From positions 813,045,069 through 813,109,068 of the forward strand of contig NC_081414.1 in assembly GCF_030272615.1 (NCBI RefSeq): a DNA stretch of 64,000 bases, written 5' to 3'. This document shows, one piece after another, positions 24,830 through 37,182 of this stretch. The notes under the pieces were generated by a model. It saw nothing but the letters and a program-made list of their open reading frames with translations. It made no database searches and was not told where the DNA came from. Both the position numbers and the translations under genes were made by a program. Positions within the stretch are counted from its first letter, which is position 1. Every line of letters begins with the position of its first letter. Source of the stretch: Cryptomeria japonica (taxonomy: Eukaryota > Streptophyta > Pinopsida > Cupressales > Cupressaceae).

Positions 24830-25903
24830 ATGGAGAACTTAAGAAAACAATTGGAAGGAGCTCTTGTAGACTATGATGTAGAGAAGTTGAAGAATATCAA
24901 ACTTGAATATGATCTAAGAACTGCATAGGAATTCATTCAAGGACTTCAGGAGAATCTTACTAAAACTCGAAATAAAAGAAAAGAACTTCATGAGAAGATG
25001 CAGAATGATAATGATGAAAAGGAAACTCTTAATGAGCTTGTGAACAAGTTGAGACAAGAAAATAGTACTATGAAGAATGAAATGCAAGATATGACTATGA
25101 GGTTTTGTAAAGACATTGAAGATAGAAAGAAGAATGAAGATGACTTGACTGCGAGACTCAATGATGCTGGAAATGAAAATTTGAGACTCAGTCATGAAAA
25201 TGATATGTTGAAGACAGAAATGATTCACATGCAACATGATAAAATTGAACTTATGAGACAAAGGGGAATTCTGGAAAATGAGTTGGCTACTACAAATCAA
25301 CACAAAGAGAAATTCAAGAAAACCTCAAAAGAATTTGATAACATGCTAAAAAGTCAGAAACCTAATGGAGATACTAATGGACTTGGATTTGAAGTGGGAG
25401 AAAGTTCCGGTACTGCAAACAATCATGATCATAGTAAACTGGTAAGACAACCTAGTGCTTATAAATTTAATGGGAAATGCTTTAGTTGTAACAAGTATGG
25501 TCATAGAGAAAATCAGTGTAGATTCATAAACAATCAGAACATCAATGCACCCATCGGTCAATGTTCCAAATGCAACAAAGTTGGTCATAATTCAAAAAAC
25601 TGCAAAATGAATGTGAAATGTTATGTTTGTGGAAGATTTGGGCACTTATCTAATCAATGCAGAAAACAAACCAGCATAGGATATGGAAAAGCTATTCAGA
25701 AGAATAATGTAACTTGTTATGCTTGTAACAAAATTGGACATATTGCAAAATTTTGTAGAAGCAAGACTTCACCGACAAATAGTAAAGGACCTAGTTTGAA
25801 AGGCAAAGAAAAGGTAGATGAGGTAAAGCAAGAATTTTCAAAAAAATGGATTAGGAAGATAGATCAGAATATTGATGAGACTATTTCTTCATCGGTAGAA
25901 TAG
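24830..25903 (+). pseudogene. F2 short gag: coiled coil plus four zinc knuckles
   Basis: The frame starts MENLRKQLEGALVDYDVEKL 57 nt after the primer site. It has a TAG at 24926 and is then open to the TAG at 25901. The first ~180 residues are charged coiled coil. Four CX2CX4HX4C knuckles follow at about 25478-25757 (CFSCNKYGH, CSKCNKVGH, CYVCGRFGH, CYACNKIGH). The globular gag core of Copia elements is not seen, so the protein is about half the expected size. The role would be RNA binding and particle assembly. The chosen start is the first ATG after the primer site; the present N-terminus may be a product of deletion. Confidence 0.85.
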
Positions 25904-26246
25904 AGTATTACACCACCAGTAGGAGATTCTTCATCCAATTGAGAAGTAACCCTTTGGGGGTATTGAAGCAAGTTGAATATCATGCAGATTACACTCGGTC
26001 GATGGTGAGAAGATAGATTTCTTCTTTATCAGTAGATGTGTTAAGTTTTCACTTAACTGATGAGCATTTAATATGGTTGTTGAAAGAAATTTCATTATAA
26101 ATCATCGATTTTCCCTCATTTTTGATTCATCGAGCATTCAAATTAGTAGAGAACACAAAATCTAAGCAAAGGCATTCAAAGCGAAGGTGTGAAGTGATTT
26201 CTTTCAATCATTCGGACATTATCAGGCAACTAAAGGTATTTTTTAA
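25904..26246 (+). other. F2 spacer between gag and extra ORF
   Basis: About 340 bp with no open frame, placed where protease-integrase-RT-RNase H would be. It resembles a 5' leader (TTCAATCATTCGGACATTATC just before the Met) more than decayed pol. It may be the original leader of the extra ORF, kept after pol was lost. Confidence 0.5.
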
Positions 26247-27240
26247 ATGGCATCTTCTTCTACTCCCGAATTTATTGCAAACCCTACTATTCTGGAAAAT
26301 GTAAAATTCCCTAGGCTCGTGTTCAAAATTATTCCCAAAGTAGCTAAGCAAGATGACTCCATACGAGCATTTTCGAAGATTCCTAAAGGTGTAGCTTATG
26401 TTGAAGACCCTAGGATTTATATTCATTGCAACATTGAATAATTAGGTTCTGAGGAATTGCTAAAAATGTTTAAAACCGTAATTTGTGATGAAAATGGCAC
26501 TGTTAAACCCAAGCACAAGATTTTGGAGACTTTAGGTTTTTTTGAGATATTGAATATACCTGAATTTCCAGAAGAAGTAGTGAGAATTGTCCTAAGCAAG
26601 GCACATGGAGAATTTCTATGGTTAGACTCTATCTGTAAATTCACCCGGCAAGCAATTAGGGCAGTAACAGGTTTACCCTCAACCGGCAGCAGACTAGACA
26701 AGACAAAGAAAGTCCCTAACAAAAAATTCATGACCCTAACCAGAGCAACATCTGATAATAGATCACTAAGAGTAAATGACATCAAGGACATCAATATGAG
26801 ATTCATAAGTATGATTTTAGGTTACAAGACTACACATGCAAATAGACTTAATTCAGTTTCTAGTCTTTCCATTAATAGTTCTTATGAAATGGTGAACAAT
26901 AATGCAAAAATAGATGTGTGTGAATGGCTAAAGGATGAACTCATAGATAATTTGAATAAGATTAAAGGTGATAAGAAAGGAACATTTCACTTTGGTAATC
27001 TCTTAGTATGCTTAATGTTGTATTTCACAAAGGAGATCCCCGATATAGGACAGAAAGACTTTGGATATGAAATATCGGTAGGAAAACAATTATAGGAAGC
27101 TTTCACCAGCATGGATACTTCTAAAGATAGCAATATAACTAAATATTTCAAAGCTTTTCAAGCCAAAATGAAAACTAGAGAAAGACTACCATAGAGTGTA
27201 GTGGATAGATATGATAAAGAAATATGTTTTGTAATCAAGA
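26247..27240 (+). pseudogene. F2 extra ORF, N-terminal part (left copy)
   Basis: Starts MASSSTPEFIANPTILENV at 26247 with stops at 26439 (TAA), 27093 (TAG) and 27192 (TAG). It looks like a globular domain with landmarks EFLWLDSICKFTRQAIRAV, TGLPSTGSRLDKTKKV and DVCEWLKDELIDNL. The segment 26778-27240 is repeated at 37183-37645 (about 18 differences in 463 bp). Both 3' stops here are CAG in the other copy. I do not recognise the family. It sits where Sireviruses carry their extra, env-like ORF. It is interrupted at 27242 by the LARD. Confidence 0.7.
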
Positions 27241-27241
27241 A

Positions 27242-28496
27242 TGTAGATCAGGAAATTGAAAATCATCAAAACAATACCAATTAGGACAACCACAAAACCT
27301 AAAGCTGCTATGAAAGCAATCCCAATCCAATCAATGAAGACATAAAGACAAGATATTCAAATCAAATGAAATCGAAGCAAACCAACACAGATATCTCCTT
27401 CATGTGGCTCCATTGTTCTTCTTTCACCTTCAAATTTGATGTGGATCTCACCTACAAATGCAAAATGCAAGAGAAAAGAAAATTGTTGAGAGATGAAATT
27501 TGCAGCATAAGGTTACTCAAAAATGTGATTGATTTCTCCTTTTATTGAAGAAACTCATCCAATTTATAGACAAATTGGAGAGAGGACAAGATTAGCATGA
27601 AGATATTTGAAAGGAAATTCAAATCAAGAATGGCAAAATTATGATAAATGTATGACAATTTCTATGCAAGGAGTATGACAAATTATGCACAAATTATGAC
27701 AAGTTGCTATGCAAGATGTATGACAAATTATGACAAGATTGAAATGCCATTCCCATGACAAAAGGGAAGAGAGAAAATAGCCTCCATGATTGCAAAAAAT
27801 GGAAGCATAAACATAGGAGAAAATGAGGGAATGAAATTAGGGGAAATATAAGAAAAATTAAAGAAAATAGTAGAAATAGAAATTAGGAATTAGGAGAAAT
27901 TAGCAAATTAGAAAATTGAGGAAAAAGATGAAATAGAAATTAGGTGAATTAATTAATAGGTTTTCATCCATTAATTACTTCATGAAAGAGACCTAGGACT
28001 AAATAAATAGATTTATTTAACCCACAAAGAAGAAGAAAAGGATTAAATGAATAAATCATAAAACCCTAGAAATAAGAGGACAAGGAATTAGGTCAAGACA
28101 ACAAGAAATTAATGTAGGTTAGATCATGATTCTGATTGACAAAGGACCATTGTTGATAAATTATTGAGATTGGTTGACAAAAATCAATGAGGATAAAACC
28201 CTAATTCTATCATCGATTAGGATTGACAATGTCCAAAATGATGATAAATGAGCACGCACCATGATGCGATAGGATAAGATCAACCAAAATCATGACTGAA
28301 GATTGCTATCAACAAGACCTAATTCGAAAGCGAGAAAAATGAGGAATGCAGAAGAAGGACTCGATGCTCGTAAATGATAAAGACCAAGTGCACAACATAG
28401 AAGAAATGTTAATGCAGCGCAAGAACCCTAAAATAAGGCAATGCGCAAATGTTAAAGTATGACTCCACAAGCATTGACCATTTTTAGACGTCTACA
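27242..28496 (-). repeat. 3' LTR of the LARD
   Basis: 1255 bp. The minus-strand purine tract CAAAGAGGGGCAAAA lies directly outside at 28497-28511, which marks this as the 3' LTR. A TATA-like CTATAAATT is at about 27561-27569 on the minus strand. Short TATGACAAATTATGACAAG-type repeats lie near 27650-27740. Confidence 0.92.
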
Positions 28497-31149
28497 TTTT
28501 GCCCCTCTTTGAGACAATGCGATTCTAAGCATTGTTTCAAAGAATAATAATGAAAATGCCCCAGACAATAACAATGACATATGCATGCCCCCTCAAGGAA
28601 TTGGCCGGAAAAATCCAGAAAAGAGGCCAAGTGATCGATAAGAATGACAGAAGACGATAGGTTCGAACAGATCAAAAATGGAAGGTCGGATGCACAAAGG
28701 ACAAGTAGTGGAAGGTGCAAAAGACCACGACCATCATAAGATGGAGAGCATGCATGTCCATCTAGGTACTGACAAAGATCTATATAGGAGACAAGGAGAA
28801 GGAAAAGAGTTCATTTGCACTAGCCAAAGTGGAGGCGTTGTTGCTCAGGAAAAAGGACCCTTGCAGAGAGATGGCAAACATTCCAATGGTAGATCACCTT
28901 GGGGAACATGTACACACCTACAGACAACCGAACGATGTGGGAGCAGCGGTATGTAGCTTAAAAACCCATTTGTTCAATTTAATGAATTTTGCTTGATTGC
29001 GGGACATTGCGGGGCCCACAAGGGAGCGAAAAATGTAGATCTACGCCTGTGTGGGCGCATTCTGCGCTTGTGTAAGGTACACAGGCATAGCTTGATGCTG
29101 CACAAGTGCAAGACAATGTGCACAAGTGCAATTGTGCATTTATGACCAAACTAGATGGAACGGACTGCCAAGACTGATGAAAGAAATGTTAGTAAGAAGA
29201 AATTAGATAGAGAATAGTTAGAGATGAAGGAAAACTTGCTTTCACAAATGCACATAAGTGGGTGAGAACCTTTATTTATTGTAGCAAAGTGGATGCAGAG
29301 CATCATGGCATTGAGGGCCAAAGCTGGAATGCAACCCCTTTTGCAAAAGACAGACACATCACACATAAGGAATGAGTGAAGCATCCTAGGGTGCATACAT
29401 CAAGGGTCGAGTTATGTGCGGCATTCACAAAGTGAATGTACTTATCACAGACACCCAATGATATAGTTGCTCCAATTTGTGACAAACATTCCACAAACAG
29501 CAAACACAACAAAAAAAAGGAAAGGGACCATGAACCATCCCGATCACTCTAAATCACTTAGTGACATCATTGAGCAACATAGGAACATGATCAAAGCCAA
29601 AGATAAATCAGTAAAAAGATAAGACGCACAAATTCAACCAAGTCAAACAAACAGTCTGATCATCATTATCAAAAGTGGAAAACAAGAATGATCATGTTGT
29701 CTGGTTTCAGGGAATGTCGTACCCCGTCGAAGACAGGACACAGTCTGGTTTCAAATATACCACACCCTGTATAAGACCCGTGATAATAGTGACAAGGACA
29801 AATGATATTGATGTTGATTGATTGACATGACAATTTTGATCAGTTTGAATGCCTGGTTTGATTGAAAAGTTCATCTATTAATGCATGATTTGTTAAGCAC
29901 AGTGTTGTAACATGTTATCTATTTTGTTGTCTACACAAATGTTTTTCTACGTACAAAAGGGATAGTTTATTGGTGAAATGAAACAAAAGCGACTGTTTTA
30001 TAATTTTTAAGGTTTTGAAATTTTTAGGGTTTTTGAACATTTTGATTTTTAGGACTTCTTTTTTCAAGACATTTTATCAATGTTTTTAGGGATTTTTTTT
30101 TTCAGGACATTTTTCAATTTTTATGATTTTGCCCCCAGTGTCTAGCAAGGCAAGGAATATGATAGGTGAATAAATAGGCTTTCTGAAATTTTGGTGGATA
30201 GAGGGAAGACAAAGGCCTTTTATCATGGAGACAATATGGGTGCAATTTTCAAGGGCTATTGCATGATGGGACAAGAGACTGGATATGACAATGTAAAGCA
30301 GTGACATGGCATGAGGGACATGTCAAGAGGTTTTTGAAACCATGTTTAAATTTTGCGTCCTTATGTCAGATCAAGATCAAGGAATGAAAAGAGTGTATGG
30401 ATAGTGATAAGATATGGATAGGATAAGCAAGACCAAGAATGGATAAGGGACATGGACTGAAGGTCGGGATTGGCTAAGGGATAGTGGCAGAAAGTTGCAA
30501 TAAGATAGGGAATATGGATGAAAGGTTGTAATAATCAAATGGATAAATACCAAAAGCTATGATAGACTAAAAGCTACAAACAAGATGCATGATGCTCATG
30601 ACGATCCTTAGCCTTGTCAAGATCAAAGGTGGAAAGGGAAACTGGACATGAGGGACAATAGGATATGAAGGGTAATGACAGGGGTTCGATAGGATAATGG
30701 AACAATGAAGGACAATAGGATATGAAGGGTAATGACAGGGGTTCGATAGGATAATGGAACAATGAAGGACAAAAGGATATGATAGGATAAAACATGTCCC
30801 CAAGTACGGTATGCAAGAAGTTCATAAATTACGCATGACAAATGTTTGTCAGGTTTTTATCATGGTACTTTCCCAAGGCACCTGTTTGCCAGGTTTTCAC
30901 CAGTGGATGGATTATTTTTGCTTTACTTTTTTCTTTTGTCTTTTTTTTTCACTTTTTTTTTTGTATTTTGACTTTTTCAATAGAAGATGGACACATGATA
31001 GGGGATGGAAGAAGGACTCAAGCATCTTTTTTTTCTTTTTTTTTTGGATAGTAGCCTTAAAAAAAAAATGGACCATGACCTTTAAAAGTATGCTCAAAGA
31101 CGTTGGTAGGATAAGGACATGGAAAATAAGATGAAACTAAGGCAAGGAT
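28497..31149 (-). other. LARD 3' non-coding region
   Basis: There is no convincing ORF in 2.65 kb. It contains the purine tract (28497-28511), clustered GCACAAGTGCA-type repeats near 29040-29140, a stretch matching the Gypsy-A 3' region (29400-30130), T-rich runs at 30000-30130 and 30920-31060, and a 57-bp tandem repeat. Confidence 0.7.
30653..30785 (-). repeat. 57-bp tandem repeat in the LARD 3' region
   Basis: Units start at 30653, 30710 and 30767 (last partial), each beginning GGACAATAGG or GGACAAAAGG and containing GGGGTTCGATAGG. The first two units are essentially identical, so the duplication is recent compared with the LTR divergence. Confidence 0.85.
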
Positions 31150-33909
31150 TTATGCAAAGGATTGGACTAGAGGGATGGAAGGATGGAAAATATGCATTGG
31201 ATAATAGATAGGGTATTGGAAGAATTGGGCTTCAGTGGATGGAAACGAAGGCAAGATCAACATTGGCACACACCTTGAGGGGTGATGGACTAATGGAGGA
31301 AGAGTGGGTTTTGGATATGGAGATTTTGATGAAGGAATAGCTAGGGATTTGTGGACATAAGGACCCAAAATGGAAGAAGGAGGTGATGGAGGAACAAATT
31401 TGAGAGGTTTGGATGGAGGAATATCAATTTTGGATTCCAACTTGGATTTTTCTTTTTGTGCTTCAAGAAGTTGCTTAGGAACCCACATTGTTTTGGATTT
31501 TTCATGCTTTTGTTGTTCTTTGGTGTGCATTGCTTGCATAAGGGATTTAGGAACCCATATATATTTCGACTTTGCTTTATTTTGCTTAGTGGGCCTTTGT
31601 GGCCTTTTGGATATTTCTTTTTCTTTACAGACCATATTGTTCTTTGTTTTGACATGTCGATTATATTGGACATGTTGATCCTTGAATACATGTGGATTGC
31701 TAGACTTATGACATTTATACTTGGCATCCAAATTGCTTGGAGGGGGAAAGGAATGCATGGATGGATATGAATGAAATAGAGTTCTTTTGGATGGATGAAA
31801 TTTACTCAAGGATTTGTGCCTTTGCTGACCTTGCATAGAGAATGAAGGAATATAAGGACCTAAGATGGATGGAAAGTATGATGGGGAAGGGATATGTTTG
31901 GATTTTGAAGGGATGTTGGATTTAGTAGGGGTACCCACGTCTTGAGGAATTTCGTTGAGGCCATGACCCTTAATATTTTTTTTAACATGAAGGGATTCTT
32001 GCTTATGGAGATCTACTCCTTTGCCTTTATGAATATCTTGACTTGTGGGATACTCTTTTCTTTGGGAAGAAGACACGAGTCCATTATGAGGTGGATATGA
32101 TATGAGAGAAATAATGAGATCTTGAAGTGGATCGGATTGCACCAAAGTAGAAGAACCCATTATGCATGTCAAGGGTTCATGAACATCTTGCACTGACACA
32201 TTAGAATCATGAGGGGGATTAGGATCATGAGGGGGACTAGGATTATGTAGTGGACATGGTTCAATGACAGGCTCTTCAAGAGATGAAATGGGAGAAATAA
32301 TGGGATCATCAAAAGAAATGAGATCTTGGAGTGTATATGGAGCATTAAGACAAGGAGATGGAGGAACAAAAGGATCTTGTGGAGGATTTAAAGGAATAAT
32401 TTATTCTTGACAAGGAGGAAGATCATTGGAATCCTCTTTAAAGGTGCTTTGTTGTTGACTTTCAATGGGATCATCGGAAAGGATGGAAGGGATATCTTGA
32501 TCTTTCTTAGGAAGTGGAATGTCAATGGGATTTGAAAGGACATTTTTTTCATGAAATGGAAGGGGGTCGTTTGGGATTGGATGGACTGGGATATCTTGAT
32601 CTTGCTCAGGGAATGGAGTGTCAATAGGACTTTGGATAGAATGGACAAGAATAGGGGAATCATCATGAGTGTCTAGGAACATGGGGTCTTGGTCAACAAT
32701 TGGATGGGATGATAAGGTTTCAAGATCTTGATCTTCATCTATTTCAAGACACGTTTCTTCATGCTCTAAATTATCCTCTTGACATGGGGTTGGACTTTGG
32801 ATATGCATGGGGGATTCTGACAAGGGATCAATGTTTTGGCATGAAGGAAATGCACTTTGAACATTTGTGATGGATTCTGACAAGGAATCAATGCTTGAAC
32901 ATGAGGAAGAGGGACTTCGAATGGGGTCCTCTAAAACAGGTAATGGCAATAAAGTGCATGGTGGCATTAGGTCTTGTATTTCTGAAACATGACAAGGATG
33001 TGCATCATGAATTGGATTATCTTGGCAATCAATTATGGGTAACTCTTGGATAATTTCATCCTTGGGTGTATTGTTTGATGAGGACAATATGGAAGGTTCT
33101 TGTGAAACTTCTAAAGGTGTAGGGATAGATGCCACTGGAGAGTCAATTTGTTTGTGGGGGGATGAGGCATTGCTAGACATAAGTGTATTATTTTTATCTT
33201 CCTCAAAGAACTCACTTGGTAATTTCCTTAAGATCATTGCAATAAGGCCACCTTTCTTTTGAGGTTTTGACATAGTTGTATCTGGAATTTTAACTTGTTT
33301 GGAAAGGAGTTGGTTCTGGTCTGATGTCATGTTTTGATTTCGAACTAGATGTTGATCAAATTGGTTTGACATGTTCAAAATTTGGCTTGGTGCATGTTGC
33401 AAGTTTTGTTTTTGAATTTGTGATTGTAGTTGTTGATACTGAGTTTGTTGTCGATAATTAATAGTTGGTTGGACATATTGTTGAAATTGGACCATTGGTT
33501 GTGTTGGTTGTATATGTTGGACCATTGGTTGTGTCTGTTGGAAATGTTGGAACTGTTGAACAATTGGTTGTGGTGGTTGAAAATATGATTGATAGTAAAC
33601 ACCTTCTTGTTCTTGTTGTGAAGGCACATAATGTTGTTGTCTCTTTTCTTGAAATTGTTTCATCATCTCTATTTGTGAGAGGAGATCTGGTATGTTTGAT
33701 TATTCAATAAGAGATCTTACATCAATTGGCTCAATATTTGGATTTTGACCTGGAAATTTTTGAAACATTTTGGACATTTGTGATCTATTCTTCTCAATGT
33801 TTTTCACTTTTTGTTCCAAAATATCCTTTTCTTGAGCTAGTTTCTCCTCTAGTTTTTGTATTTGGACATTTACATCATCATGATAAGTTTGATCCAAGTT
33901 CTGAGACAT
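31150..33909 (-). pseudogene. LARD single long ORF (~920 codons), unknown function
   Basis: One minus-strand frame from Met 33909 to the stop at 31150, with only two internal TAA codons (33697, 32398). Order: N-terminal coiled coil (IQKLEEKLAQEKDILEQKVK); Gln-rich segment with repeated QPMVQ units; basic patch (KPQKKGGLIAMILRKLPSEF); long Pro/Ser/Asp/Glu-rich acidic segment; C-terminal basic part with a repeated IWVPKSLMQAM / MWVPKQLLEAQ motif exactly 72 nt apart (Trp codons at 31555 and 31483). No retroviral gag, protease, RT or integrase motif is present. It has the feel of a structural, nucleic-acid-binding protein, which is inference only. The low stop density for its length suggests recent selection or recent insertion. 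Confidence 0.7.
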
Positions 33910-35928
33910 GTAGAGATTGGATTAACATGATTGATTTCTTAATTGTGATGACATGGCTTCGTAAGAAGGTTGAGACCTCATTTCAACAAACATGTCACTA
34001 TGCAATGCAACTAATGGGATTGACAAATGCAACCTAAAAGGATGACAATGCAACTTAATGTTTTTGTACCTTTTGAATTTTTGGAGACAAACTTTTGAAA
34101 TGCAAAGCTAAAGACACAACCTTGGGAAGTTGAAATGAAGCCAAGACCTTAAAGGACAAAGGACCAAATGACAATAGGACAAATTGACAATGTCTCACCT
34201 ATATGCTTGGATACTAAGCTAGGTTTGACAAAAATGATATTAATGAAAGGACAAATTTTAGACAAGGTCAAGACTCCCTAACAACAACTTAGGGTATCAT
34301 CCAAAGTTTTGATTTTTAAAGTTTGACAAACCAAATTTTTGAGACTAAATGCAAGAAGGCAATGATTATGACAGTGACTTAGGATATGACATGAAAATGA
34401 TCTAAGAATATGATATGACAAGATGAAGCCCAGACAAGATGACAATACAATGATAAGGATATGCAAAGACCAATGACTTGGAATATGCAAAATGCAACCT
34501 AGGCAAGACCTAATTTTAGCATGACAAGGATAATGCACGAATGTCACCTAAATGGAAATCTAGCTTGGATATGACAATGAAATGCAAACTTAGGGAAATG
34601 ATTTTGAACCTAAGTACAAAATGAGGACGCTTGCAATGAAAAGGACTAAAATGAAGGGAGATGACAATATGTCCTAGGACCTAAGTTGGACTATGCAAAA
34701 CCTAGCCTAAAGTGACATGAATTTTGAAACAAAGATATTCAATGTTTTGACAAGCCATGTTCAAATGTTGGATGAATACTTGGACAAATTTGGACTTTTG
34801 TTTGGATTTTGTTTTGAATTGAAGGTTGTTGATTTTGAAAACCCAAGTTGATTATGAGCACTTTTGAAAGTTTGTTTTTGATTTAACTTTTGACAATCAC
34901 AGAAGACAAAATGTTTGTTTGAATTTGACTCAAGACAATCAAGCACATTCACAACAAATCCTATGGCTGGCAAGGGCAATATCTGTTGAATCCTCTAATC
35001 ATAAAATACAACACTCAGCTAGATAGCTAGACGCTTGGTAGCACTGGCTCCCCCTTACAATGCACTCACTTCTCAGGCATACCAAGCTTTGAGTTCAAGG
35101 GACATCACTTCCCAAGAACTTTCTATCTCTAACTGAGGAGTACATGAGAGGTGCCTTCAGCATGCACATATCACAATGCCTGAGCCAACAGATAGAAGGA
35201 TTTTGGCATCTAAAAAAAAGAGATTCTAGTAAGGGCATCCGTTTGGGTGGGTATTGATCCGCCGGCGAATAAATCATTGCAAAACCATTCCAGCACCCAT
35301 TGTCTACAACTTCTGTTGCATCCATAGTTATTTAGAGTGGTTCAGAAGAGCTTGGCTTTAGCCCATCACCACTTTGGGTCATTCCCTCTCACCAATGCCT
35401 GTGCGAAGTGCCAGGCAAATCGAGAGGCAGGCCCAGTTCTAAGGGTTAAAACATGCAATCAAATTAAAAATAGACAAAGCATGCATGGTGTTTCATTAAC
35501 CTTTAAGAAATGAAATGTACAACTACTTTAAAAATCGCAAGCAAGATGTTTTAATGAGAGTCTTTGACCGCGTCCTGCATAAGATTCATTAGTAGTTGCA
35601 TTTTTAGTCTTCGTCACACGTAACGCCAAGATGCTACACAGAGAATTAGTACCAAAGAAAAACCAGAATGCAAGAAACGGAATGAAAACAAACAAATTTC
35701 CAAGTAAAACAACTAATTTCACCTCTATTTCTGGCCTTGCACAGGCGCAGAATGCCTCAACACAGGCGCAGAAAACTCAAACATAGGCATAGAAAACATC
35801 AATATAGGCGCAAAAGTGTCCAGAAAGCTTTGAGTCACCCCATTTCTTGAGTTTTTCACCTGCAAACAGCTCAAAAGCACTCAAAACATGGTTAAGGGGT
35901 TAGTTCACATTAGGTTCACCAAAAAATG
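33910..35928 (-). promoter_or_regulatory. LARD leader with primer site and 21-bp repeats
   Basis: A non-coding leader of about 2 kb. The primer-site-like TGGTGAACCTAATGTGAAC is at 35905-35923, five bases from the LTR. Four ~21-bp units with ACAGGCGCAGAA or close variants lie at 35741, 35762, about 35782 and 35803. The segment 35040-35430 matches 44870-45150 of the Gypsy-A leader (CCATTCCAGCAC shared). Small hydrophobic reading frames here look fortuitous. Confidence 0.7.
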
Positions 35929-37182
35929 TAGATCAGGAAATTAAAAATCATCAAAACAATAGCAATTAGGACAACCACAAAACCTAAAGCTGCTATGAAA
36001 GCAATCCCAATCTAATCAATGAAGACATAAAGACAAGATATTCAAATCAAATGAAATCGAAGCAAACCAACGTAGATATCTCCTTCATGTGGCTCCATTG
36101 TTCTTCTTTCACCTTCAAATTTGATGTGGATCTCACCTACAAATGCAAAATGCAAGTGAAAAGCAAGTTGTTGAGAGATGAAATTTGCAGCATAAGGTTA
36201 CTCGAAAAATGTGATTGATTTCTCCTTTTATTGAAGAAACTCATTCAGTTTATAGACAAATTGGAGAGAGGACAAGATTAGCATGAAGATATTTGAAAGG
36301 AAATTCAAATCAAGAATGGCAAAATTATGATAAATGTATGACAATTTCTATGCAAGGAGTATGACAAATTATGCACAACTTATGACAAGTTGCTATGCAA
36401 GATGTATGACAAATTATGACAAGATTGAAATGCCATTCCCATGACAAAAGGGAAGAGAGAAAATAGCCTCCATGATTGCAACAAATGGAAGCATAAACAT
36501 AGGAGAAAATGAGGGAATGAAATTAGGGGAAATATTAGAAAAATTAAAGAAAATAGGAGAAATAGAAATTAGGAATTAGGAGAAATTAGCAAATTAGGAA
36601 ATTGAGGAAAAAGATGAAATAGAAATTAGGTGAATTAATTAATAGGTTTTCATCCATTAATTAATTCATGAAAGAGACCTAGGACTAAATAAATAGATTT
36701 ATTTAACCCACAAAGAAGAAGAAAAGGATTAAATGAACAAATCATAAAACCCTAGAAATAAGAGGACAAGGAATTAGGTCAAGACAACAAGAAATTAATG
36801 TAGGTTTGATCATGATTATGATTGACAAAGGACCAATGTTGATAAATGATTGAGATTGGTTGACAAAAATCAATGAGGATAAAATCCTAATTCTATCATC
36901 GATTAGGATTGACGATGTCCAAAATGATGATAAATGAGCACACACCATGATGCGACAGGATAAGATCGACCAAAATCATGACTGAAGATTGCTATCGACA
37001 AGACCTAATTCGAAAGCAAGAAAAATGAGGAATGCAGAAGAAGGACTCGATGCTCGCAAATGATAAAGACCAAGTGTTCAACATAGAAGAAATGTTAATG
37101 CAACCTAAGAACCCTAAAATAAGGCAATGTGCAAATGTTAAAGTATGACTCCATAAGCGTTGACCATTTTTAGACGTCTACA
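35929..37182 (-). repeat. 5' LTR of the LARD
   Basis: 1254 bp, partner of 27242-28496 with about 40 differences by hand count. The primer site lies next to its low-coordinate end, confirming minus-strand direction. Confidence 0.92.

Larger units (their letters stand above)
27242..37182 (-). mobile_element. LARD-like non-autonomous retrotransposon with one novel long ORF
   Basis: 9941 bp with LTRs 27242-28496 and 35929-37182 (TGTAGA/TCTACA ends, about 3% divergent by hand count). It is read on the minus strand: 5' LTR, primer-site-like TGGTGAACC, about 2-kb leader, one ORF (33909 to 31150), about 2.65-kb 3' region, purine tract, 3' LTR. No gag-pol motifs are present. Leader and 3' region resemble those of Gypsy-A in order and direction. 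It has no target duplication; it is flanked instead by the 463-bp F2 duplication. Confidence 0.88.

Noticed and set aside
24998-25903. Host CCHC zinc-finger gene
   Set aside because: It follows an LTR and exact primer site and lies in a TSD-bounded element, so it is gag.
30811-31134. 107-codon + strand ORF with Phe-rich hydrophobic segment
   Set aside because: It is produced by T-runs in the LARD 3' non-coding region.
35528-35722. Minus-strand 64-codon ORF with signal-peptide-like start
   Set aside because: It lies in the LARD leader with no counterpart at the matching place in Gypsy-A; the hydrophobic stretch comes from AT-rich sequence.
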